A stretch of 64,000 bases of DNA from Corythoichthys intestinalis (Eukaryota > Chordata > Actinopteri > Syngnathiformes > Syngnathidae), in assembly GCF_030265065.1 (NCBI RefSeq), contig NC_080401.1, positions 23,092,501-23,156,500 on the forward strand. Reading direction: 5' to 3'. Positions 51,056-63,274 of this stretch are shown in pieces; the first letter of the stretch is position 1, and each line of letters starts with the position of its first letter. A program made the position numbers and the translations under genes. The notes beneath the pieces were generated by a model, which saw only the letters and a program-made list of their open reading frames with translations, was not told the DNA's origin and ran no database searches.

Positions 51056-52258
51056 CAGTACTTCTCAAATAGTGGGGCGCGCCCCCCTAGGGGGGCGCAG
51101 AGCGATGCCGGGGGGGGCGCGTGTGACCCTGCTTTCTTTTTTTTTTTTCCTGCCGTACTGGAATAAAGTGTACTTGCGCATCCACTCAGTGGGTGGCAGT
51201 GGCGCTCTCATTTTCAGAGTGCGTGCAGTATTTTTGAACTAAGGAAGAGCACTCATCACACAGAAAACAAATATGAAGAGCAGTGCGCCGCCGCCGTTTT
51301 CGAAAGCCGTTTTCCGACCGGACTCACTCACGCAGCGACCCACTGTCTTGTCCGGTTCTTACGCCGCCGCCCGATAAGTACCATTTTCGGCTTGGGATCG
51401 TCACGACGACCGCCCTCACCTACGGTTCTACCTCGGCCACCGAGAATGCGCTTTGTTCGTGCCGTTTGCCTTTTAGCTTTGACTTTTAATACTGTGGGTG
51501 ATGACGAAAGACTGTTTACTGTGTCTAAAAATAATTATAGCGGACCGCCAGAAGCCAAATCAATTAAGACGCCACTTAAAGACATTCGACCCCAATCTCA
51601 TCGATAAGCCGCTTGATTGTTTTTCAGCGAAAACGTGCCGAATATTGCCAACAATCGTCCTGCTTTGTCAGTGTTATATCAGTAAACCAGTGAGCATTGT
51701 TAGCATGTTCATTGCAAAATGACTCCACACCATTGCAAAGGAGGTAAATACTGTGAGCGGCAAAAATAAAAACTGTCCTTCTGTCCAAGGACACTCTTTT
51801 TTTCTTTTATTCAGTTTTGTTTTTTCGGTCACATTTTTTGGCATATTGTCCTCATGAGTGAATGTTTCTAATCAATTTGAATTTGTTATTATTTACTGAT
51901 TTCATTACATTTTATTTTTCTGTATCAAATGGTCAAAAATGTACCTTGAGTGTATTTTTACAGTTTGAATGTGACTTTTTTTTTTTTTTTTTTTAATTCA
52001 GGCAAATTGATGCACGTCAAGTCTTCTCTGTTACAAACAAAACCATGTTAATAAAGTTATACTTTATTATAAGTTGATCTATGTTACTTTTTTTCTTTAT
52101 TAGAAAAAAAGGACACAATATTAGGCAGATGCACATTTATAATAGTAATTTTATAGACAAATAATACTATTTACAGTGGCGGCAGAGAGTTTGGGGGGGG
52201 CGCGAAACATTTACGTCTTGCTTGGGGGGGCGTAGCAGAAAATAATTGAGAAGCACTG
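51056..52258 (+). mobile_element. hAT element with BED-finger remnant, exact target duplication
   Basis: The ends cagtacttctcaa and ttgagaagcactg are inverted repeats. Both are flanked by cactatat (51048-51055 and 52259-52266). Homopurine G-runs lie beneath each end. At 51490-51650 a frame reads QLRRHLKTFDP then DKPLDCFSAK, the second half of a ZBED5-type BED finger. Neighbouring frames are interrupted and the catalytic region is missing. It inserted at the right end of the Tc1 derivative ending at 51051. Confidence 0.9.
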
Positions 52259-52266
52259 CACTATAT

Positions 52267-54438
52267 AATCATGAGGGCCATGTAAGGCTGCACACTATTG
52301 TGGCTAACATTGGGCATAGCTGGACTCTGGGACGGTTGCCAAACAATTCAGAACGCATATGAGAGAAAGCAATTCACATTCACAATATCACTGAATGGAA
52401 TGGAGGGCACATAGCAACAGCCACACACTTTTCACCACATCATACCACCCATGGCCAATGTGGAGTTTTCAATTCAGGCACTAAGCATGTTTTAACTATG
52501 TGTGAAGAAACCACACAGGACAGGTAAAACATGCAAACTTCACACAGGAAAGTCAAACCCTACATTTGAACCCACGACTTCTGAATTGTGGGATGAACGT
52601 GCTAACCGGTTATTAGCTATGCCACATAAATATATATTGCAAACACAAAAGTAACATTTAGTATCATTCATTACCTTTGAAATCACAAACAGTATTTGAG
52701 TGAGTGTGCGTATGTGTGCTTAGCAGCCGTAGACCACCAATTTGCGATATATATGGTGGCCTCATCTTTTTTACTATATTTTAATCTTCTTTGATGAAGC
52801 TTTAGATTCATCACAGTCCGCATCGTAAATAAGTACTGAATTTGATCACATACATCAGTTGGACCGAGCTAAAATGCTGTAAACTGATGCAATTTCCCAC
52901 TCTTCTCATCAAAATGTCAACATTTTTAGTTTTCCACATTCAAATCATTTTCAACTAATACACATGTTCGAATTCCATCAATTCAAAGAACGTCATTAAA
53001 AGTATCCTAATTTTGTTGCATCTAAATTTTAAAATTCTAAAGCAATTTCATTAAACAACTCCTCGAGCCTTTATTATCGGCATTAGCGTTACGCAAAATT
53101 TTATATTTAAAGAGAAATAGCTTTAGATGAGTAACTGGAAACTACTTTCCTTGATTCATGTGAATATTGTTAGTGTGCATTGTTTTTTCTATACAGTATG
53201 TGCCTGTGATTGGCTAGTGACAAATGCAGTGTGTGAGCTGGCATAGGCTCTAGTTACCCTGACCTTAATGAGGACAAGTGCTATAGAATATGGATGGATG
53301 TCAACCTGATGACTCATATCCAGTAACCAGGTCAAAACAAGATTTTGTTGTTACCTGTGTCCGTTCCATAAGGCATGTATTATGTGAAAAAAAGGTTTAT
53401 CAAAAAGAATTGCTCGCTTGATAACTTGCCACGATGTGATTGGTAGACAAGCAAATGCTTTAACCTATCAGAGAAAATATAAACGCCCCCCGTGGCTCAT
53501 CTTAAATAGCACCAAATCAACAATTAATATTGCAACATATAGCAAGTCACGCCATATTTTTGAATCATTGAATAACAACGTAATAGCTTCAGATATAAGT
53601 GCTAATAATTACAAAACTAGAATGTGGCTAAATGAAGTCATCCTTTCAGATCAATTAGGATCCATTATCTCGATTAGTAGCATCCGACAGTAGAAGGCTT
53701 TTGCTTGCAGGTCGCTCTGTATCCCTCTAAACACAACCCACTGCATTTGTCGTCAACGTCCATCCAAGGCTCGAACAAATGCATGCATTTAGCTAACAAT
53801 AATGCCCATTTATGAGTTTTATTTTTCAAATTAATTGTCTAAACGCAAACATCTTATCACCGTGGCTGGACACCTATTTGATAATTGTTAGCAATATATT
53901 TCAATACATTTTTTAACAAAACAGTTAACACTAGCGGGTGAATATTAATTTGAAGATGTATTGTTTTTATCAGATAAAATTATATACTTTAAACATTCAA
54001 GACAAGACTAAACCCCACCTTGGTAGATTTCTGTCCGGCTGCTGTCCACCGCGTCCTGCAACCGCAGAGACACCACAAGTGCAAGTTAGAAAGTGGAGAG
54101 CTTTACATTCTGTTTTGACTTTCAAAATAAGCGTGTAGCCGTTGAGATGTGCTGTCAGAATGTGCTGTGTGACTTTTGTGTGTGATTTCAATAAATTATT
54201 TTAGCAAATTATGTATGAACTGGCAAATGTATCAATATAGGTCCGGGAAACTGGCTGCACCACAGCCACTTCCGAGCATGCCTCCCTCCCCGGTGGCTTT
54301 TACTTTGAAATTCACTTTTTCCTTGTTTCCCTTACTTTTTCAAATTTTACAATCGCCACAAGGCAGTGGGCAACAAATGTATGGACAGCCAAGCTGGCCA
54401 ATTAAGAGCCACACTGGTAGTACACACCCAAACAATTT

Positions 54439-54476
<38 letters not shown>

Positions 54477-56687
54477 GATGAACACTGCCGTAGTGACTAA
54501 ATTAATTAATGATGAGGTCAGTGAACACAGCTGTTATGCCAGTTAATGCTCCCTGGGGATGTGATCATTATTGCTGCTAAAGCAACAAGGTCACGTGATG
54601 TAATGCATCGAATTTCCTCGCTACACACTCATTAACATTATTCAACATTTTTGTTTGTTAATGTTCCAATATTGAATATAGAAATAAGTCAACTAAGGAA
54701 TAGAGAAGCTTTAGTATACATAACCTTCATGCAAAAAATGGTTGCTCATAAAAAGTAAAAATGCAATGTATGAATTCTTTGAACTATGATAACAAATGAA
54801 AAAAATCATGTTTAAACAGAAAATGACACAGCTCATATGCATTGCCATTTTGGGACGAATGTGACATCAGTTATACCCAACCTCCTTTGTGCTGGAGGTA
54901 ATTTACAGACTGCTAGCCTGGATTGCAGAAGACCACAGAAGGATTTATGCAGGACAGTCCTTTATTTCTCCTCCATTTGCACCTGAATGCAACACACTCC
55001 AGTGTGTTCACGAGTGCTTCCTGCATTCAGAGATCAATTACAGGTAGGTATTGTAGGTAATGATAAGCACTTATTAGGAACATACTGTCTTACCTTAACA
55101 TCTGATATGCTATCAACTAGTAAGCGCTACCAACACAGATGAGCCATTTTTCACTGTCAATGCAACTGTTGACAAAAGGGAATTCGTGAGTCAATTGTTG
55201 TTGTTTGCGTTAGCACACTAGCAGATACCAATTTACCACTTTAGGCACGGCAGTAGTTGTTGGTTCTGAACTCTTTTGTCTTCAAGAAAGTGTTGTAAAC
55301 CCTGTAAAATATTTTTTTTTGGATTAAAAAAAAACTTGTGTAATTTCGGTGATGTGTTTTCTGTTTTTTTATATGCACGTTACATGGCGTTTTCTTCACT
55401 ATCTTGTTGTTTACATAAAAGTTCTATAGAGAACAGAGAATTGTGTTTTTGCATTTGTTTATTTTTGGGCACATTTAGTTCACACATTTAAAGTTACAGA
55501 CGTTCTAATGGGATTTTTACTAATCATTTTATCTCTGCTCGCGGACCTTCATGTAATGTAAAGCACTTTGAATTTCCTTGAGTTGAATTATGTTATAAGA
55601 ATAAATTTGCCTTGCCTTCTGGATTGTGGCACTGCAATTTGCAAGTGGGATGTGTTGGCTATATAAAAATACCGTCATCAAATAAAATTCACCTTCTCCC
55701 AATAAGTTTGTTCTATTTTGTTACACAAAGGCCTCTATTAAGACTAAATAGCCGGAACGTCGTTCTGGCATGACATTTGGGGCCAGAACGCTGTTCCGGA
55801 TACGGTGCTTTGATCCTGTAAATATGATAGCAACTGTCAAAACCCCATGTTTAAAAGAAAACTGCCACACTGCCACACACGCATCTTCAATAGGAACAAT
55901 CTACTAACGTCAGATTTACATACACAAGTGTGAACTACAAGCCTAATAAAGAGCTTGTGTAGCGTAATCCGTTTCCACTGATTTTTGTAATTTATTTATT
56001 TATTTTACGTAGTTTTCCCCAGTGTCTCTCTCTGTATCTGACAAGACGCGTCGCCCTGCACATGCAGGCAGCAAAAAAAAAAAAAAAAAAAAGGACTCTG
56101 CTGTCTGTTTAATTTGCTGACATACTGACATGTGATCAGCATGCATAGTTAGATCTGATTGGTTCAGATGCACATTTTTTGGAACAACAAATAGAGGGGA
56201 AAAACAAGCTTGTTGAATTAAAATGCAACGAAAATTGATCCGGTCTTTAAGAGAAAGGAAAGAGTTGATGAGGTATATTTTATTTTGTTGGGGAGGTTCA
56301 GAACATTTTCCATGTTAATGTGCACTTTGGACTTATTTTTGTTCATTTATGTAAGGCTACTTTTTTATTACCTTATAATTACAAAAAAAAGTTTGATGTT
56401 TGGTTTGTCTTCAAAATATATTCCATTTCATTGTGCATAATGTAAGTCATTTGTTCTAATTGTTTGTTAATGTATGTTACTTATTTAAAAGTACATCATA
56501 TTTTCTTGAATCGTTAAAATTGAGGTTTTGCTTTCAGATTTGAGGAAATGAGGGAAAATAAAAATTAGATGGAGTTTTACATGGAATTTTGTAAATCAGT
56601 GAAAAAATACAATTTCGAATGGAAATAAGTTTCTCATTTATTCCTTGTTCCAGTGTAATGCAGTAGCCTAATGCATGTGTGAAACCT
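52267..56687. other. Intergenic, repeat scraps only
   Basis: SINE fragments lie at 52440-52625 (minus) and 53185-53305 (plus). A poly-T run lies at 54438-54471. A repeat shared with lsm4 intron 4 lies near 54780-54880, and a possible element end (agccggaacgtcgttctggc) at 55750. No gene recognised. Confidence 0.5.
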
Positions 56688-57036
56688 TTCATTCATTTAT
56701 TTTCCGAGCCGCTTATCCTCACGAGGGTTACGGGGACGCTGGAACCAATCCCAGCTAACTATGGGCAGTATGCGTGGCACACTTTGAATCGGTTCCCAGA
56801 CAATCGCAGGGCACAAGGAGACGGACAACCATTCGCGTACACACTCATACCTAGGAACTATTTAAAGTGTTCGATCGGCCTACCATGCATGTTTTTGAGA
56901 TGTGGGGGGAAACCGAAGTACGCAGAGAAAACCCACATAAGCACGGGGAGAACATGCAAACTCCACACAGGAAGGCCGGAGCCTGGGATTGAGCCCTTGA
57001 TCTCAGAACTGTGAGGGGAACGTGCTAACCACTGTG
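56688..57036 (-). repeat. tRNA-derived SINE, near full length, minus strand
   Basis: Read on the minus strand it has the head gtggttagcacg, ctcacagttctgagatca and a body that matches the SINE at 3045. It includes cctgtgtggagtttgcatgt, and the tail gaggataagcggctcgg. Its box B region is slightly altered (ggctcaatcc). Confidence 0.75.
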
Positions 57037-57593
57037 TGTGAAAGATGTTGTTTTATTGTTGTTAGGAAACGGGCAGGCAGGTGGTGTGTGGACCCAAATG
57101 CAGGGAAAGGAGTCGAGGCAGATTGACGGTGCAAAAATGATTTAATCACGGCAAGCAAAAAACAAAGTACCAACAAATAATGATGAGATCCCAAAAACAC
57201 AGCAGCAGAAAAACTGAGGTTACTAACAAAAGGCTGGGTATCAAAACTTACTGAGGGGAACACGAGGAGTTGGAGAAAACTGGCGAGAACAGGTTCGGAC
57301 GTGCACATGGACATTGACAATGACGCAACAAAGAGTGAAAAGAAACTGTGAGCTGACATACACACACAGACAAGGGGTAACGACACAACGAGGAAGAGGT
57401 GAGCACAGGAGGATGCAGATTAGAGGATACACTAGGAGCAGGCCCAACAGGTGAAATCAATGGGCAATCACAGGGACAAGTAGCACTAGGAGAAAACCAA
57501 CACAAAACCTAACAATTGTATGTTACATTTATAACTGTGCCAAAAGCAGTTTTTGCAATTCGGTGCTTTTAGGAGGTTAAACCCCACCCCCAA

Positions 57594-57599
<6 letters not shown>

Positions 57600-57668
<69 letters not shown>
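57600..57668 (+). repeat. (CA)n microsatellite
   Basis: An uninterrupted dinucleotide run of about 34 units; probably polymorphic. Confidence 0.99.
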
Positions 57669-57676
<8 letters not shown>

Positions 57677-58278
57677 CAAAACAACAACAACAACTTTATG
57701 TGAGGGAGTTCCGGCCAGAATTCACTTTCACCCCTGCTTATAATGTATAACGTGTCTTAAAATCACTGTACTATGATACCATTGCTACCATGTATGTACC
57801 TTTCTGGTGACCAGTTAAGGGTGGAGGTCCCGTTTTCATCAAATGTCAATTTTAGGCTCTAGCACCCCTGCGATCTTTGTGATAATAGTGGTCCGGAAAA
57901 TGAATGAATGTTATCATTGAAGAAAACTGTATTGTTGTGGGAACAACGCTTAAGTTCGATGTTGTGATTTTTCATTCCTCACAAAATGCAACATGTTCTC
58001 ATTTTTGATGTTGTGGAAATGGCTCGTAAATACTACAGGACCTCCTGCACTGCACTGGGATTATCCGACCCTAATTTTTATTCTTCCAGACCAGCAGATG
58101 GCGGAATAAATTCAGAAATTCTCTTGAATGCTTTCCTCTGTTAGTTTCGAACCACTCAATTTTGGTACGTCATCATGTCATGGCTTGTCTCGGAACATTT
58201 CATTTGTTAGAATCTTGTCGGAGTCGTGTCCTTTAATCAAAACTTCATAAATGACATTGTTCTTTGTACGGTCTCGAC

Positions 58279-61200
58279 ATGCTTCCCCGGGCGGGCAAAG
58301 AGTTTGTGGTTCGCATCCGATTCTCGTGGCGACAGTTGTTCCAGGGTCGGTACCTCTTGCTCACCAACACGGTTAGCGGAGGAGGCATGTTGGCGCTAGG
58401 TGACTTCCTGCAGCAGAGCCGGGAAAAGCACAACGACCCGACCAGAATCAGAGACTGGAACAGGACAGGTGAGAGGAAAAAGACAGAGTCAACCATACCG
58501 GGATTTAAAATATGGTTCCCCAATAAGCGTGGCCTCGGGCTCAGTCAAACGTGTTCATGTTGCTGCGTGAGGTTGGCTCGTGTGCTGTCATGTGTTCACG
58601 TGTTCGCCATATTGGATGTGGATGGCTCGTACTAACGGTAAATAAAGCAATCATTACAATGAGAGACACTCAAGGAGAAAACCTACCCTCACACGTAAAT
58701 GTGCCCTAAATTAGTTTTCAATATTTTTCACTGTTTCATGCGCAAGAATGGTCAAAGTGACAAATCCTGCTATTTCATTTTTGTTGAAGATTATTAATAG
58801 ACAAAAACATTTTGGAACACTTAAATTCTTCATTTAAGTACAAACACATAAATAACAATAATAAATCACAAATATAAACAATGAGGTCAAAGGCTGATGG
58901 CATTAACTAGTGTAAAAGAATGGAATGTAAACATTCAGAACACTGTGACTTCACCTTTCCAACAGGAGTCAAAATAAGTACTTGCTCTTTTTGGGGTACC
59001 AGCAGAGTAGATAAATAAATGTCACAAATCACTGAAGTGAAGTACGTGAAAAAAAAAAAAACGTAATGATGCACGTTGATACGACGCGACGGCGGAGTAT
59101 TAGGCCCCCCCCAAAAACGAACTAAATTAAAGTTGTAATATTGCTTCGAGGAAAAAAAGACTTAAAAAATATTGTCCATTTAACGGAGGCGGCAATGCGC
59201 TACGTAAAGTACATAGCTGCTTATTCAGCTACATTAGCCTCTAATACTCTGTCGTACGACCAGCATAAAGGCAACTTCAATAAAAATATGTCGTTATAAG
59301 GACTTACGATCCACCAGCTTGTCGTCTCCTGTCGTCTCCCAAAGTTATAACTGGGTGATGGCGCTTCAGGTGTTCATTTACGGCCAACGTGCTGCCGTGG
59401 TACGCAAGCTTGGTTTACAGTGTACCCTCCTTTGTTTCGTTGAAATAAGTCCATGCTTTGGTCACTCTGGTGCGCTTTTTTGGCTTTGTGCCGCTTTCCC
59501 CGCTTGAATCCCGACTAGTCAGGACAGCTCTAGTCCACTCTTGATTTTCTAGTCATGTTTCAATTCTGGCCAAGATAGCTTTTTGGCTTCATTAACCAAT
59601 AAAAACAAATACATGACTATTGATGTGCTCCAGTGTGAACTCCGTCACCCCATTTCAAAGTCATTGCATGGAAATTCACGCTGAGACATCATTGCCAGGA
59701 GAATTAACTGCTACAACAGCGATGTTGGTTTGCCTGGCTGAGGTCTGCCGCTATATCCAGCCTTTCACGACTTTTCCCTAAAGAGGCAATTGTTCGCCCA
59801 ATTCGTTTAGCAGCCATCCAAAATTTAAAACAGTTGTGCGAACAAACTACACAATTGGAATGCACTAGAACATACACTTTGTGAGGGTGGGGGGGTCAGC
59901 ATGAGTGTGCTACAGCACACTAAAAGGCTGAAGGCTGTAACGAAGAACGTGCATGCGCTCTACTGGCCGACTTAAAGCTACCGTGATAATATGTCCACAA
60001 TTAATTAATCAGCCCTGATACACAAAATGAAAACCTGGGCTCTGGGGATCGATTGGTAAAGTACCAAGCTACATAGCTACCAAGTTTCAAGAGTATCAAT
60101 TAACGAACAGAGGAGTAGGACTTCAAAGTTAGTCTCTACAAGAAGAAGAACAACTACTTGAGTGGCGACTTGACAGGCTGCTTTCAACCTGTAAAAATAT
60201 AGCTGTTTAAGTCCGCCTTTATGAGTCACAAGCGCTAAATATTTGTTACACAAAGACAAGAGACTTTTGCACCAAAGGTTGCGCTTAAACTGGTGCAAAA
60301 GTGATTTGGGTAAGGATATGTGCTAGGTGTCGCACAGAGGACCATTTTTAACCAATCAGAAGAGCTCGTTTCACTTTTCAAACTTCAGCCTCACTGGTTT
60401 ATTTGGATGCCGTTCATAAGGGTCGACACCAAGTGACGTTTAATAGATGCTCCACACAAACCTGCAATCAAACTTTGAACTACACATAATCATTGATAAG
60501 AGGAGGAAATATAACTACATTAATATTTCTCATAAATAAAATTTTAATTTTCGAGTGTCCCATAAAACTGCTAAAATGCTATAATTACTGTATATTTAAG
60601 CTCACAAGTAGATGGGGATGGATGGTGTCATGTGTGTAGCAAATAGCCAAATTCAATCAAAAGTTATTTTTCAGTCTTGATCTAAAGAGATTTGGCATTG
60701 ACTGTGTGATAGTTGATACATTTCTAAACCGCAAAAGAAAGAGACACCTTCAAGGACTACTCCACTTTTCCACATAAAAAATATAGTCAGGTGCTAGAAT
60801 GGTTTTGTCATAGAAACTCAGTATTACATATTTTCGAATTGAAATGAATAAACTCTTCCAGGGTCATTCTGCACTTAATGTCAACTTGAAGCCTCTCGAA
60901 TTAAAAATCCAAAGCTTATCAGTAACAAATTTTGTTGTTGTTCTTGGTTTTTTTTTTTTTTGTCCTTTGTTGTTCCCAAAAGGTCGCATGTTTATGGTCG
61001 GCTGCTCCATGGGTCCGGTGCTCCACTTTTGGTACACATGGCTAGACAGAAGATTTGTGGGATATGCTCTGAACACAGTGGTGAAGAAAGTTCTGGTTGA
61101 TCAGATGATTGCATCGCCAACTCTTGGCATGTGGTATTTTTTAGGTGAGAACTGTCTTTTATTGTTGTTCATTTTTGCTGTACAAGCATTCTTAATGGCA

Positions 61201-62223
61201 ATATGGTCCTGTTGCGTTATGTTTCTCAAGAACATTCTCACTTGTGAAACAGTATTGGTAAACGGTTGATATCTTGATAAAGTTGGAGTAAGACAAAAGG
61301 CAGTATGTCTTCATATCAGAAATAGTTCAGAGTTTGAGTATGATAAATTAGACTTGCACTGTGTTGGGTGCTGTAATTCATTACCTTATTAAAGTCGGGC
61401 TCATTTTAAAGTGTGCAACTTATCTCAAATTTGTCTTGATGTACCCGCCTCGCTTACGCACATCTGAGTTACAACTGTTTTTATTGTAGGTATGGGAGTC
61501 ATGGAGGGACACTCCTTGTCCCATGGATGGGAGGAGTTCAAAGATAAATTCTGGGAATTTTACAAAGTAAGTTTACGTGCTTGTAATCTCTCCAACATGA
61601 GGCAAGTGGTTATTTCTATCTTCTGTAACTTTTTTTGATGTTTCAAACCATAAGTATAAACACTATGTTTTTATGTGAAGTCACCTCTCACAAGTGTGAA
61701 TTTCTGGTTTATTCCAGTTGAAAGTGTGCAACTGCTAAAAGTGCCAAAAGCAACAAACCAAGCCTTCGTGTTGCGTCTTTGTATATATCAACATTTGGCT
61801 TGTAAATGCAGTTTGTTTGCACACCCTGATCTTCTTGGATTTGTTTATGCTGATCTGTATCCGTCCTTCTTCTAACAGGCTGACTGGTGCGTTTGGCCTG
61901 CGGCTCAGATGGTCAACTTTTATTTCCTTTCACCCAAATTCCGTGTTGTCTACGTCAACACCATCACTTTGGGTTGGGACACCTACCTCTCCTATCTCAA
62001 ACACAGAGTAAGGTGGCCTTGAAGGGACTTTTTCCTTCACACTCCTTTTCATTTGAACATGACAAATGTACTTTTACCTCGTATACTTATTACTTGTGTA
62101 TGATTGTATTGCGTGCAGTGTGACAGTAAGCCCTCTGAGCCGCAATCTGACAGCAGTGTGGTAGACGTGCAACAGGAAGTTCTGCCAACATCCAAACCGC
62201 TGCAGGAGAAAAGTGGATTGTGA
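58279..62223 (+). CDS. mpv17l2: Mpv17-like protein 2, mitochondrial
   Basis: Exons: 58279-58468, 60983-61144, 61490-61566, 61879-62007 and 62119-62223, all in phase; 220 residues. The start [20 protein letters not shown] is Arg-rich and lacks acidic residues up front, as for a mitochondrial presequence. Conserved blocks of the Mpv17/PMP22 family follow: [99 protein letters not shown] and [12 protein letters not shown]. Human MPV17L2 is an inner-membrane protein needed for mitoribosome assembly. The last exon ([17 protein letters not shown]) is a polar tail, poorly conserved in the family. Intron 1 (2.5 kb) carries half of a hAT element. Confidence 0.94.
58776..59532 (+). mobile_element. hAT-like element, 3' part (first half missing)
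   Basis: It matches 18815-19030 at its 5' side and ends gactagtcaggacagctcta. That is the inverse of the start of the element at 18681 (tagggctgtcct). The two copies are complementary halves of one family. It lies in mpv17l2 intron 1. Confidence 0.7.
59533..60982. other. mpv17l2 intron 1, remainder
   Basis: No repeat or coding signal recognised. A poly-T tract just upstream of the exon at 60983 serves as its pyrimidine tract. Confidence 0.5.
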
Positions 62224-62274
62224 AGTCAAGGACGGGCTATGTTTCCAGATAGCGAAAACTCGCTCAATGTGGAT

Positions 62275-62280
62275 ATTAAA
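62275..62280 (+). terminator. Possible mpv17l2 polyadenylation signal
   Basis: ATTAAA 51 bases after the stop codon. It is a weaker variant of the canonical hexamer, and I see no AATAAA before the next transposon. Confidence 0.4.
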
Positions 62281-62463
62281 AGTTATTTTGCTGGGACACT
62301 TTTTTTCCAGGTACATTTTAATTGTACTCCATTTATGTGAGTATTCCGACAGTGCGATACCGGTCCTGACTTGTGCGGACATTCCGAGATGAAGAAGCGC
62401 TTTTCCTACATGCTTAACAGTATGACATGCAAATTTGACTCTGGTCACAGTGAGTAAGATTTA

Positions 62464-63272
62464 CAGTGGTACCTTGACATACGAGCACATCGACATATGA
62501 TTCTTTCGACATAAAACGTAAAATATGACTCGTCATCTGTCTCAACATATGCTGACGTGCTCGAAATACGATGATTTACGACAGCGTTGCAATTTCATTG
62601 TTTTCCCGCAAGACGGCAGCACGTCGGATTTTTTCGTGAGATATCTTCACTGGTCCCAAGAAGTTTTTTTTTTTTTTCTCTCTCTGTATAATAAAGAAAA
62701 CATAGTGGAGACCAGTGCAGGTGGCAGTGTGATGAAAAAAGGAAGAAGGTGACGCTTACCAATAAAATCAAGTCAGAAATAGAAAAATTTGAGCGTGGTA
62801 CGCACGTGAGTGAACTGACTAGACAACACTGTATCCTCCTCTACCTACACACTCGCTGTCTCCACCGACCTCCATTCGCCAGTAAGTTAAGGTGAAAGTA
62901 AAAACCTATTCATAATTTATAGTTTTATATGTGAATAATTTAATGCATGTATTAAATTAGAACAATGCTCACCGTATCGTCCCCTACAGTAACACCCGCT
63001 ACTCCGTACGCCAGTTTTTAGAAGTTAAGGTAATAATAAAAACACTTTTTTTCCCTCTGATTTATTTATAATTTATTTGTTTTGCTATGTGTAATTGCTA
63101 TTTGTAATTGTACGTGCAGTATTTATTAAGGATGTAGTGAAGGTTTCTGGGCTGTGGTACGAATTAATCGAATTATAATGTATTCCAATGGGAAAATCCC
63201 TCAACATACAACCATTTCGACATACAAAGCAGGTCCTGGAACGCATTAAATCAGTATGTCGACGTACCACTG
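62464..63272 (+). mobile_element. Tigger/pogo derivative with CENPB-type HTH remnant
   Basis: TA-flanked. The ends cagtggtaccttgacatacg and tatgtcgacgtaccactg are inverted. At about 62732-62830 the frame reads KRKKVTLTNKIKSEIEKFER then SELTRQH, the start of a Tigger/jerky-type transposase helix-turn-helix. No DDE region follows. Related to the copy at 28255-29041. Confidence 0.85.
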
Positions 63273-63274
63273 TA

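Noticed and set aside
53418-53693. 91-codon plus-strand frame in the rab3a-mpv17l2 spacer
   Set aside because: Asn/Ile/Ser-rich AT-biased sequence with no recognisable domain or splice partners.
57003-57386. 127-codon minus-strand frame next to the SINE
   Set aside because: Composition is Ser/Cys/Leu-rich low complexity, there is no start context or splice support, and it abuts repeat sequence.
57486-57750. Open frames through the (CA)n run
   Set aside because: Translations of a microsatellite (Cys-Val and His-Thr repeats).
58264-58278. Upstream start for mpv17l2 at 58264
   Set aside because: The codon is TTG. The ATG at 58279 is the first in-frame methionine and fits the family.
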